From: an uncultured Bacteroidia bacterium
Lineage (GTDB): Bacteria; Bacteroidota; Bacteroidia; Bacteroidales; ML635J-15
NCBI GenBank assembly: GCA_902776565.1
Contig: CACYQN010000012.1
Span: 155,027-219,026, forward strand
DNA: 64,000 bases
Direction of reading: 5' to 3'
A model generated the notes under the pieces. It did no database searches. It had not been told where the DNA came from and saw nothing but the letters and a program-made list of their open reading frames with translations. Numbering within the stretch: the stretch's first letter is position 1; each line of letters opens with the position of its first letter. The position numbers and the translations under genes are program-made. Of this stretch, positions 54,833 to 62,196 are shown piece after piece.

Positions 54833-57766
54833 TCACTTTCCGTTACCGTCAAGCATAATAAACGCTGCCCAATACCTCGGATTTTCGAAACCTGCGGTAG
54901 TCTTAACTTTGTTTTGTGCGGCAAGGAAGGCTTCGCGCTTATTCATTCCTGAAGTAAGATTTGTGTAGAATTCCGTCATCATCAACAAGGTGGCATTGTC
55001 ATCGACAGGCCAAAGGCTCATTATAATGGTACGCGCGCCAGCCTTCTTGAATCCGCGCTGAAGTCCGAAAACACCTTCGCCAGTGATTTCACCCAAAGCA
55101 GTCTGGCAAGCCGAAAGTACAACCAAGTCGGTCCTGCGCAAATCCATATAACTGATTTCCTTCGCTGTAAGAATTCCGTCCTCTATACCTTCGGGCAATG
55201 GTTTGTTCTGCCAAGCATAGTTTGCACCCGACAATAAAAGTCCTGACTGGATGAGCGACTGGTCGCCCGACAGCTTTTCGTCTGAAGGAAGGAAGAAACC
55301 GTGAGTTGCAATATGCATAACCGCAATATCGCTACCCGACAATGCCTTGAACGATTCCTCGTTAGCCTGTGTACCTTCGAACAACTTTGCCTTTACACGA
55401 CTTTTCTTCAACTTCCCGATAATATTCTCAACCTCGGTTTTTGTGCCTGGCAGATAATTAAGACTACCTCGGTCTTCGTTGCGGTTGAGAGCAAAAAATG
55501 ACGTTGTGCTTGTGTTGCGAGTGGAATAGCGGTCACTTTCTCGTTTCATTGTGGATGTATCGCTATCGTAGAAGATACCGCCGTAGAGGACTGAATTTTT
55601 CAGAGGACGTGGCATATAGTCCATTGCAAGGAAACGTGTTGACGAAACACGGTAAACCTCATATTTGTCCGAAATGGTCTTGTCATTGTCAACCGGAGCA
55701 TATTCCACAGCAATCTGGTGCAAGGTTCCCGACGGAGCAAAATAGATTCGCGGATTTTCGGGGAAATATTTCTCCAATGGCTGCCATACCAACCTGTAAA
55801 GCCCTGTCGATTCGTAAATTCCCTGCCGTTTTGCCGAAACAGTGCTTGCTCCGCGGTCGTCATCCTTTGGCGCCTCTGGTTTAGCGGGTGATATGCCACG
55901 AAGCAACCTTGCAATATCGCTCTCATCGAAAAGTGGCACAAAAACCGGAGATTTCATATCCTTGACAAGGACAATAGCCGCATATTTCACCATATCGTTT
56001 TCGGTAAAGTTTGCAAACTCGATGGCGACATCATTAGGTTTCAAGGCTTTCTGCACATCCTTCCAGTTTATTGCAATAGAACGGGTAAAGTCGCCATACT
56101 GACGGCAATTTTCAACGAGATGCCTTTCTAGTTTCTGGATTTCTCTTCCAAGCGAATCGCAGTCGTATATGCGCTCGTCCAAAGGTTTCTCAAGCTCTCC
56201 GTTCAAAACCAATCCCATCTGCCTCATTTTCTCAAACTCGGCAATCAGTTTCGAGTCCTTGCTTTCGGCAATAAGCCTATTGAACTCTATTTCGGAAGTC
56301 AGCAGAAGACCTTTGGTAACCAGTTCGGCATTGTATGAACACCTTGCAGCAGAAGTATCTGCAGAAATGTGGAATGTGTTTTCGATTACAGCATTGTACA
56401 AACCTTGATTGTTCTGCCAGTAGAGTTCGCGTTCGCGCGACGACAGGAACGAAAAGTTCTCCCTCAAACTTTTGCTTCCAATTTCAAAAGACTTCTGCAA
56501 GTATGTGTGAGCCAGCTTATAGTCGTCCGACTTCATATAGCAATTGGCAATATTCAACAGATAGTCGGATGTATTGTTATGACCGTTCCCGAAAACCGAT
56601 TCGGCAATTTTGTATGCTTTCACAAGTGTGTCGGCACTTGCCTTGGCATCGCCTCTGAGCAGAAGCGTATTACCTATGTTACACAGCGACTTGGCATATT
56701 CAATATTGTTCTCGCCCAATATTTTTTTCCTTATTTCTGCCGCATTCCGCAAATATTCAAGAGCCTTCGCATATTCGGCAGTTTCCATATAGATTGTTCC
56801 TATATTGTTCAAAGCTCTTGCATAATCAAGCGATTCCTCGCCCATTCCATCCTTTGCAATATCGGCAACCTGCTTGTCAACTTCAAGTGTTTTGTCGTAG
56901 TTGCCCATAAAGAAATATGCGCTTGCAACATTGTTAAGTATGTTGATGTAGGTAAAAGTCTTTTCCATCCCCATTTTTTCAAGAATGGCTTTTGCTTGTT
57001 CGTATTTGCCAAGTGCTTCGGTATAGTTGCCCAATGCAGAATACAAGGTTCCCATACTGCCAAGAACACTTGCGTATGTATCCTGACTGCTTTTGCTTGC
57101 ACCTATTATTTTAGCTGCGGTCTCGTAGTATTTCATTGCAGTTTCGTTCTGCCCGAGGTCGGCATAAAGATTGGCAAGCATAGCCACAGTAGTAGCATAG
57201 TCGTAGCTATCGTCTCCTATGGTTGACGCTTTTACCCTTGCAGCCTCAAGATAATATTTTTCGGCGTTGGCAAAATCGCGCAGACCGTAGTACGAATTGC
57301 CGATGTTGTGCAAATCCTCACCATAAAACTGAGACATTTCCCCGAAAAACTTTTTGTCTATTTCGGCTCCACGCTGCAAATAGTCTATTGCCTCGGCGAA
57401 TTTGCCAATATTCCGCAAAGCATTGCCTATGTTTGCCATCGATGCAGCGCAATCCGGATGGCTTTTGCCATAAAGTTTCTCCCTTATTGCGAGCGAGGTG
57501 CGATAGTATCGCAGAGCCTCTTTGTACTCGCCAAGCAAAGTAGCAACGTTCCCTCTCTTGTGAAGGACGGTTGCATATTGAGCATCAGTGGTATCATCAG
57601 CATTTTTAAGGTAGGTATCGAAATGCAACTGAGCCTCTTCAAGATTACCGCCTGAGTAAGCCTTTATACCCAAAGAGAATACTGAATCCTTATTGAATGT
57701 TGTGTTCTGCGCCGATAGTACCCCTACCATTGACAAAACAAGCATAATTGTACCAAGTCTCTTCAT
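54833..57766 (-). CDS. Exported TPR-CHAT domain protein (putative caspase-like protease)
   Basis: 977 residues from ATG 57766. Signal peptide MKRLGTIMLVLSMVGVLSAQ. Residues about 25-440 are tandem TPRs (tetratricopeptide_12 type: LGEYKEALRYYRTSLAIREK, and so on, with 42-residue spacing). A helical linker follows, then the CHAT domain (about 670-977), with catalytic His near residue 815 in MHIATHGFFLPSD and Cys near 883 in LVVLSACQTALGEITGEGVF. CHAT proteins are caspase/separase relatives; cytosolic ones act in defence and cell death, but this one carries an export signal. Own -7 box upstream. Substrate unknown; a regulatory protease or TPR scaffold in the periplasm is possible. Confidence 0.9.
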   Translation of the reverse strand: MKRLGTIMLVLSMVGVLSAQNTTFNKDSVFSLGIKAYSGGNLEEAQLHFDTYLKNADDTTDAQYATVLHKRGNVATLLGEYKEALRYYRTSLAIREKLYGKSHPDCAASMANIGNALRNIGKFAEAIDYLQRGAEIDKKFFGEMSQFYGEDLHNIGNSYYGLRDFANAEKYYLEAARVKASTIGDDSYDYATTVAMLANLYADLGQNETAMKYYETAAKIIGASKSSQDTYASVLGSMGTLYSALGNYTEALGKYEQAKAILEKMGMEKTFTYINILNNVASAYFFMGNYDKTLEVDKQVADIAKDGMGEESLDYARALNNIGTIYMETAEYAKALEYLRNAAEIRKKILGENNIEYAKSLCNIGNTLLLRGDAKASADTLVKAYKIAESVFGNGHNNTSDYLLNIANCYMKSDDYKLAHTYLQKSFEIGSKSLRENFSFLSSRERELYWQNNQGLYNAVIENTFHISADTSAARCSYNAELVTKGLLLTSEIEFNRLIAESKDSKLIAEFEKMRQMGLVLNGELEKPLDERIYDCDSLGREIQKLERHLVENCRQYGDFTRSIAINWKDVQKALKPNDVAIEFANFTENDMVKYAAIVLVKDMKSPVFVPLFDESDIARLLRGISPAKPEAPKDDDRGASTVSAKRQGIYESTGLYRLVWQPLEKYFPENPRIYFAPSGTLHQIAVEYAPVDNDKTISDKYEVYRVSSTRFLAMDYMPRPLKNSVLYGGIFYDSDTSTMKRESDRYSTRNTSTTSFFALNRNEDRGSLNYLPGTKTEVENIIGKLKKSRVKAKLFEGTQANEESFKALSGSDIAVMHIATHGFFLPSDEKLSGDQSLIQSGLLLSGANYAWQNKPLPEGIEDGILTAKEISYMDLRRTDLVVLSACQTALGEITGEGVFGLQRGFKKAGARTIIMSLWPVDDNATLLMMTEFYTNLTSGMNKREAFLAAQNKVKTTAGFENPRYWAAFIMLDGNGK

Positions 57767-57780
57767 AATTAAAATTTTTC

Positions 57781-57788
57781 CAAAGATA
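57781..57788 (-). promoter_or_regulatory. -7 box of the TPR-CHAT gene
   Basis: TATCTTTG on the minus strand, 14 bases before ATG 57766; supports that start over 57793. Confidence 0.6.
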
Positions 57789-57831
57789 ATCATTTTTTTA
57801 CCATTTGAATAATAACGGCAGTGAAAATATA

Positions 57832-57956
57832 CGCATGGACCACGGCTCTTTCATTTAACCGCCCCCTGAGCCTGTCGAAGGGTAAGGTTGGTAGCATTAT
57901 ATCATTTCGTTACCTTGACTTCGACAAGCTCAGCCAGAAGAGCCGTGCGCATGGAC
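57832..57956. mobile_element. MITE-like palindromic element R, copy 2, with 9-bp flanking direct repeat
   Basis: CGCATGGAC flanks both sides (57832-57840 and 57948-57956). Inside are 10-bp inverted ends CACGGCTCTT / AAGAGCCGTG and the same nested GAGCCTGTCGAAG...CTTCGACAAGCTC palindrome as copy 1. 100 bases (57839-57938) are identical to 11075-11174, so movement was recent. Lies between divergent CHAT and mrp genes. Confidence 0.78.
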
Positions 57957-57970
57957 AAACAATATGAAAT

Positions 57971-58001
57971 TTTGTCGTCATGGCAAAATTATGTACCTTT
58001 G
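57971..58001 (+). promoter_or_regulatory. Promoter of the mrp-nfu unit
   Basis: -33 TTTG (57971-57974), 19-bp spacer, -7 TACCTTTG (57994-58001), 22 bases before ATG 58024. Confidence 0.75.
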
Positions 58002-58023
58002 CATTCCCTAAAATTAAAAAGTA

Positions 58024-59118
58024 ATGAAAAGAGAAGATATTATTGAAGTTCTTGGTGCTGTTCGCTATCCCGAAACGGGACGTACCTTGGAAGAAGAAGG
58101 TATGATAGGTGAAATAGAAACCAACGGCAATGAAATAAATGTAACCTTGCTGTTTCCAAAGGCTACCGACCCTTTCCTTTCGGCAGTCAGACGTGATGCA
58201 AAGGATGCCCTGGAAGCACAGTTTGGAGATGTTTCGGTAAATATAATCACAAAGGTAAAGCCGAAGGAATCGAAGCCTAAGCCAGCGGAATGCGGGGTTG
58301 GAAAAGTTAAGAACATTATCGCCGTGGCTGGTGGCAAAGGTGGCGTAGGCAAATCGACGGTTGCCGTTAACCTTGCTATCTCGTTGGCGCAGAAGGGCTA
58401 CAAAGTAGGTCTTCTTGATGCCGATATTTTCGGACCGAGCGTACCGAAGATGTTCAACACCGAATATGCACAGCCTTTGGCCGAAGCCGACAGCGAAGGT
58501 CGCGAAATAATTATGCCAATCGAGCAGTACGGCATCAAACTTCTTTCGGTAGGTTACTTTGTTGCTCCCGGAAGTGCTGCAATATGGCGCGGACCTATGG
58601 CTGCAGGCGTAATGCGCCAGTTCATACAGAACACCAAGTGGGGCGAACTCGACTATTTGCTTTTCGATATGCCTCCAGGAACCGGCGACATACACCTGAC
58701 ACTCGTCCAGACCGTTCCTGTAACAGGCGTTGTGGTTGTTTGCACACCACAGCAGGTTGCAATAGCCGATGCACGCAAAGCGGTTTCTTTGTTCAGAACA
58801 AAGGACATCAATGTGCCGATTCTTGGTATTGTTGAGAATATGTCGTGGTTTACACCAGCCGAACTGCCCGACAACAAGTACTATCTCTTTGGTAAGGATG
58901 GTGGCGTTGAACTGGCAAAGGCTATGGACACCGAACTTCTCGGACAGATTCCAATCGTGAAGTCAATCTGCGACAGCGGAGACAACGGTATGCCAGCCTC
59001 GATGGAATTTGCAAGCATAGTGGGAAAAATGTTCGCACAACTTGCCGCCAATCTGGTAAAGGCAGTTGAAAAACGCAATGCCACCTTGCCTCCGACAAAA
59101 ATGGTCGAAACAAAGTAA
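58024..59118 (+). CDS. apbC: Mrp/ApbC family iron-sulfur cluster carrier ATPase
   Basis: 364 residues. An N-terminal DUF59/MIP18-like domain (about 1-80) precedes the ATPase: deviant Walker A AGGKGGVGKSTVAVNLA, then LLDADIFGPSVPKM, LLFDMPPGTGDIHLTL and CTPQQVAIADARKAVSL. It carries or transfers Fe-S clusters to target proteins. The usual C-terminal CxxC that bridges a cluster in E. coli Mrp is absent: after VENMSW the sequence reads FTPAELPDNKYY, and no CxxC occurs elsewhere. I recall the same loop in other Bacteroidales. An Nfu-type scaffold is encoded 10 bp downstream, so cluster binding may rely on that partner. Confidence 0.93.
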   Translation: MKREDIIEVLGAVRYPETGRTLEEEGMIGEIETNGNEINVTLLFPKATDPFLSAVRRDAKDALEAQFGDVSVNIITKVKPKESKPKPAECGVGKVKNIIAVAGGKGGVGKSTVAVNLAISLAQKGYKVGLLDADIFGPSVPKMFNTEYAQPLAEADSEGREIIMPIEQYGIKLLSVGYFVAPGSAAIWRGPMAAGVMRQFIQNTKWGELDYLLFDMPPGTGDIHLTLVQTVPVTGVVVVCTPQQVAIADARKAVSLFRTKDINVPILGIVENMSWFTPAELPDNKYYLFGKDGGVELAKAMDTELLGQIPIVKSICDSGDNGMPASMEFASIVGKMFAQLAANLVKAVEKRNATLPPTKMVETK

Positions 59119-59128
59119 AATTATAAAT

Positions 59129-59362
59129 ATGGAAGAAATTGTAAAGAAAATCAAACAGTCGATTGACGAGATAAAGCCTTTCCTTCAGCAGGACGGTGGC
59201 GACATTGAACTTATTGAAGTTACTCCAGATTATACCGTAAAGGTAAGATTGCAAGGAGCTTGCGGTTCGTGTCCATATCGTATCCAGACCTTGAAACTCG
59301 GCGTTGAGGACAAGTTGAAAACCGATGTCCCGCAGGTGAAGGAAGTGGTAAACGTAAACTAA
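59129..59362 (+). CDS. NifU-like (Nfu) iron-sulfur scaffold domain protein
   Basis: 77 residues from ATG 59129 (MEEIVKKIKQSIDEIKPFLQ). Stand-alone NifU C-terminal domain with DGGDIELIEV and the cluster-binding CGSCP (CxxC). Carries 4Fe-4S clusters as a dimer to apo-enzymes. It lies 10 bp after mrp/apbC, an operon that makes functional sense. The ORF could be opened further upstream (59066) but that part overlaps the end of apbC in another frame. Confidence 0.93.
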   Translation: MEEIVKKIKQSIDEIKPFLQQDGGDIELIEVTPDYTVKVRLQGACGSCPYRIQTLKLGVEDKLKTDVPQVKEVVNVN

Positions 59363-59363
59363 G

Positions 59364-59440
59364 GCGAAAAGGCTAGAAGGCGGACAGGCGAATAGGCTAA
59401 CAGGCTGACGGGCGAACAGGCTGAAAGACAGCAGGACTTT
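59364..59440. repeat. Degenerate GGCGAAcA/GGCTgAcA short tandem repeat
   Basis: After the nfu stop the DNA reads as an imperfect 8-10 bp tandem repeat: AGGCGAAAAGGCTAGAAGGC, GGACAGGCGAATAGGCTAAC, AGGCTGACGGGCGAACAGGC. No stem strong enough for a terminator; no ORF. Confidence 0.7.
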
Positions 59441-59461
59441 TAGACTGTAAGCCATTTATTC

Positions 59462-59896
59462 CTACTTCCGCTTTTTCGCAAAGAAATCCTTCATAATTTT
59501 CTCGCACTCGTCGGCAAGGACACCGCTTTTTAGTTTTGTCCGCGGATGAAGAATTTCGCGTGAATACCTTGAAAATCCACGTTTCTCATCTGCCGCGCCA
59601 TATACAATTTCGGAAACCTGCGCCCATGCCAAGGCTCCGGCACACATTACACAAGGTTCTACCGTCACAAACAAGGTGCAATCGGTAAGATATTTTGCAT
59701 CCATATAATCCTCGGCGGATGTTATTGCCATAATTTCCGCGTGTGCAGTGACATCGTGCAAATGCTCCGTTCGGTTGTGAGCCTTTGCAATAACCTTGTC
59801 GCCACATACGACAACCGCGCCGATGGGCACCTCGCCCTCAAGTTCGGCCTCACGCGCCTCCGAAAGCGCAATACGCATATATTTTTCGTAATCCAT
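59462..59896 (-). CDS. tadA: tRNA-specific adenosine deaminase
   Basis: 144 residues. Zinc deaminase motifs: HAEIMAI (His and catalytic Glu) and PCVMCAGALAWAQ (two zinc Cys). Converts A34 to inosine in tRNA-Arg(ACG). Active-site residues and length fit TadA rather than a cytidine or guanine deaminase. Transcribed alone toward the nfu gene; only a weak GACTGTAAGCC region separates them, no clear terminator. Confidence 0.93.
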   Translation of the reverse strand: MDYEKYMRIALSEAREAELEGEVPIGAVVVCGDKVIAKAHNRTEHLHDVTAHAEIMAITSAEDYMDAKYLTDCTLFVTVEPCVMCAGALAWAQVSEIVYGAADEKRGFSRYSREILHPRTKLKSGVLADECEKIMKDFFAKKRK

Positions 59897-60351
59897 AGCG
59901 GAGGCAAAGGTAAGAAAAGTTTATGAGTTTCTATGTCTGCGGCGTTTCTAAGTTTAATTGGCTGACGCCGTTTCTGTGTTTCACGCCCCCTGAGCGTAGT
60001 CGAAGGGAAGGATTCAATGTTCAAAGTTCAATGGTTCAACGTTGAGCAGTACCACTTGTGCTTTGTAGGTTTTTCGCTACGCTCAAAACGAATAAGACAA
60101 CCACGAATAGCACGAATTGACACGAATGAAATTTCACACTTGTGTTAAATTATATGAGCGAAAGCGAATACTTTTCGTGTAGATTCGTGTAATTCGTGGT
60201 TAAATTTAAAGAATCATTTCTGTGGTTTCGCCGTTTGAATGTTCTAGGGCTTGCAGGCTTAAAGCCATTTGACTTTTAGCCTTTAAAACCAGTTTTATGT
60301 TTCTATATCTTCTTGGTGGTTGATTGTGTTACACCCAATAAAAATTATGCT
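59897..60351. repeat. Gene-free region with dispersed repeat pieces
   Basis: No gene. Mini-hairpin units (TGTCTGCGGCGTTTCTAAG, TTGGCTGACGCCGTTTCTG; 59930-59975) are followed by the palindromic repeat CCCTGAGCGTAGTCGAAGGG (59988-60007) and later words TTCAATGTTCAAAGTTCAAT. CACGAATAGCACGAATTGAC (from about 60102) and the inverted CGTGTAATTCGTG (around 60188) form a long imperfect inverted pair. Confidence 0.6.
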
Positions 60352-60359
60352 TACATTTG
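60352..60359 (+). promoter_or_regulatory. -7 box of the amidohydrolase gene
   Basis: TACATTTG, 20 bases before ATG 60380; it argues against the longer ORF start at 60320. Confidence 0.6.
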
Positions 60360-60379
60360 CGCACAAAATTAGTATTGAC

Positions 60380-61594
60380 ATGATACGCATACCGCTATTG
60401 AAAGACCGTCACAACCACTTGTTTTCGTACGGTTCGCTTGCAAAGGCCACAGACTTGTTCAAGGTAAGAACAGAGGAAGATGCAATAAAGATTCTTTCAC
60501 AACTACCACATGACCGCATAAACGTTGCGATGGGCTGGTTCGACTCATACTTCACATTCTCGAAGGAAAACCTCGACAAACTGCCACCTATAATTATATG
60601 CAACAACTCGCTTCACAACTACATATTCAATACCGAAGCAGGGAAAGTCGTCGAGGAAAAGTACAACGAATGGTTCACCAACTGCCACAACCAGGAATGG
60701 ATAGAGCGCAACACCATGCAAGTGCTGACATTCATAGCAGGGATTTTCGGTTTCAACCGCGAAATTTTCGACTACAACATAAAGAAAAACCTCTCGCTTG
60801 GCGTATGCTTCGCTGCCGACATGTACGTTTGCAACAACGAGATTTTTGAGTTCCTCGCCACAAACGATTGTAGCGACATCACCGAAGTGTGGACTTCGCC
60901 ACAGAACTACCCTCTCCTACCCGACCGCTACAAAAAGGTTTGCCGTGGCGTGAAACTTTTTGCCGACGGAGCCTGCGGAGCGTCAACAGCAGCCATCTCG
61001 GAATACCGCAACGGAGGAAATCCCTTCATGACCTATACCGATGCCCAACTTACCGAACTGCTTGAGCAAATAATCCAATACCGCACCGCAATGGCAATAC
61101 ACTGCATTGGCGAAAATGCAATCGAGCAGGTTCTTAATTGTCTTGATGGCGTATTGCGGCATTCCCCCGATACATTCATTCGTCTGGAACACACGCAGTT
61201 CATCACCGAAAAGCAAGCCATGAAAGCTCGCGACCTCAACCTAACGTTGAGCATGCAGCCCAACTTCAACATGGACAGCATCGACTACGCCGACCGCCTT
61301 ACCAAAGCCTACTGCGAACGCAACGACCCGTTCCGTATGTTGATTGATAAGGCAGGATTCAAGCCTGGCGAAAACCTCGTTCTTGGTTCCGACGGAATGC
61401 CGACAGGTGTTTTCGGTTCATTGCAGGCAAGCCTTTTCCCGCCAGTTCCAGGGCAGCGCCTCACCCTTGACGAATATGTGGCAGGATATTGCACGGATAA
61501 TTTCGACAAGGGGCATATCGAAGTTGAAATAGACAATGCTAATAGGAAAGTGGAAATCAAGAAAATAGAAACGTTCTGTCCTTTAGAGCAATAA
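60380..61594 (+). CDS. Amidohydrolase family protein (YtcJ-like, short)
   Basis: 404 residues from ATG 60380 (MIRIPLLKDRHNHLF). Metal-ligand pattern of the amidohydrolase superfamily: HNH at residues 11-13, MAIHCIGENA, IRLEHTQF, and the Asp of VLGSDGMPTG. The blocks GVKLFADGACGAST and LSMQPNF match the YtcJ/AtzF-like Amidohydro_3 group. It is shorter than YtcJ proteins (about 530) because it lacks the composite N-terminal beta-sandwich strands. Likely hydrolyses a C-N bond in a small molecule; substrate unknown. No neighbours on the same strand. Confidence 0.82.
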   Translation: MIRIPLLKDRHNHLFSYGSLAKATDLFKVRTEEDAIKILSQLPHDRINVAMGWFDSYFTFSKENLDKLPPIIICNNSLHNYIFNTEAGKVVEEKYNEWFTNCHNQEWIERNTMQVLTFIAGIFGFNREIFDYNIKKNLSLGVCFAADMYVCNNEIFEFLATNDCSDITEVWTSPQNYPLLPDRYKKVCRGVKLFADGACGASTAAISEYRNGGNPFMTYTDAQLTELLEQIIQYRTAMAIHCIGENAIEQVLNCLDGVLRHSPDTFIRLEHTQFITEKQAMKARDLNLTLSMQPNFNMDSIDYADRLTKAYCERNDPFRMLIDKAGFKPGENLVLGSDGMPTGVFGSLQASLFPPVPGQRLTLDEYVAGYCTDNFDKGHIEVEIDNANRKVEIKKIETFCPLEQ

Positions 61595-61705
61595 AAAACA
61601 ATTATTGTTGTCCGCTAGATTATGCGTTGTCACAATTTTTGTTTTGCTGTCGCGACAAAAATATGCGCCAACGCTTCAAAACACATACGCTTTTCTATAT
61701 ATATG

Positions 61706-61722
61706 CAACCTCTCCGAGGTTG
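61706..61722. repeat. Small hairpin
   Basis: CAACCTC-TCC-GAGGTTG, perfect 7-bp stem flanked by ATATG/ATATAT. It is next to element C and possibly part of it. Confidence 0.55.
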
Positions 61723-61735
61723 ATATATTTCTTGA

Positions 61736-62026
61736 TATTGTTGTCCGCAAAAAAAATACAATCGTTATAAGTCCATAGTTGACACTGTTTTACACAAGAA
61801 TATTGATAATAGGGCTTGTCATTCCGAAAACCTGATTGAACCAGCGATACGGAACGGGGAGCTGTGTGAAATCGGTTATCCAGAATCTGTTAACGTATTA
61901 TTATAGAACAGATTACTCACTTCGTTTCGTGAGAGAGTTCCGCACAAACAGGCTCACACGACACGTTCCTTAGTCGGTTCGCTTTGTTTTACGGTATGAC
62001 CAGAAAGTGTTTTGCGGACAACAATA
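61736..62026. mobile_element. MITE-like element C (about 290 bp, 17-bp TIRs)
   Basis: TATTGTTGTCCGCAAAA (61736-61752) is perfectly mirrored at 62010-62026. The interior, read on the minus strand, contains CAGCTCCCCGTTCCGTATCG and a diverged GTCATACCGTAAAACAAAGC module, the same two modules as elements A and B, in the order of B. A solo end ATTGTTGTCCGC lies upstream at 61604-61615. CAATAAAAAA occurs at 61589-61598 and 62022-62031, so the unit may start near 61599. No transposase. Confidence 0.75.
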
Positions 62027-62084
62027 AAAAATGGTGGGGAAGGCTTGGGAGGCTCTTCCCCATCGAACTATTTAGTTATTTGGT

Positions 62085-62196
62085 GTACGTGTTTTTCCGC
62101 TGGCTGAGCTATTTGCCCCCAATTTAAGGACATTAACGTGTTTAATGACCTTAAGGTTTTGGGGGCAATAAACCTTTTTGGCTCAGGGGGCGGAGA
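62085..62196. repeat. Nested palindromic region before the last cargo gene's stop
   Basis: TTTGCCCCCAATTTAAGG pairs with CCTTAAGGTTTTGGGGGCAA around CATTAACGTGTTTAATG. Outer words CCGCTGGCTGAG and CTCAGGGGGCGG also pair. It may terminate the minus-strand T9SS cargo gene, and resembles the R/REP-type GGGGGCGG-CTGAG repeats. Confidence 0.65.

Noticed and set aside
56369..57226. 285-codon plus-strand frame opposite the TPR region
   Set aside because: Shadow of the repeated TPR codons.
59129..59362. Longer Nfu start at 59066
   Set aside because: The extra 21 residues overlap apbC in another frame and do not match Nfu proteins; ATG 59129 fits family length.
60100..60200. Structured RNA candidate from the imperfect inverted pair GAATAGCACGAATT / ATTCGTG
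   Set aside because: Pairing is patchy and made of low-complexity ACGAAT words; no support for an RNA gene.
61589..62031. CAATAAAAAA as a certain target duplication of element C
   Set aside because: The pair does not abut the 17-bp inverted ends and is AT-rich, so chance is likely; mentioned only as tentative.
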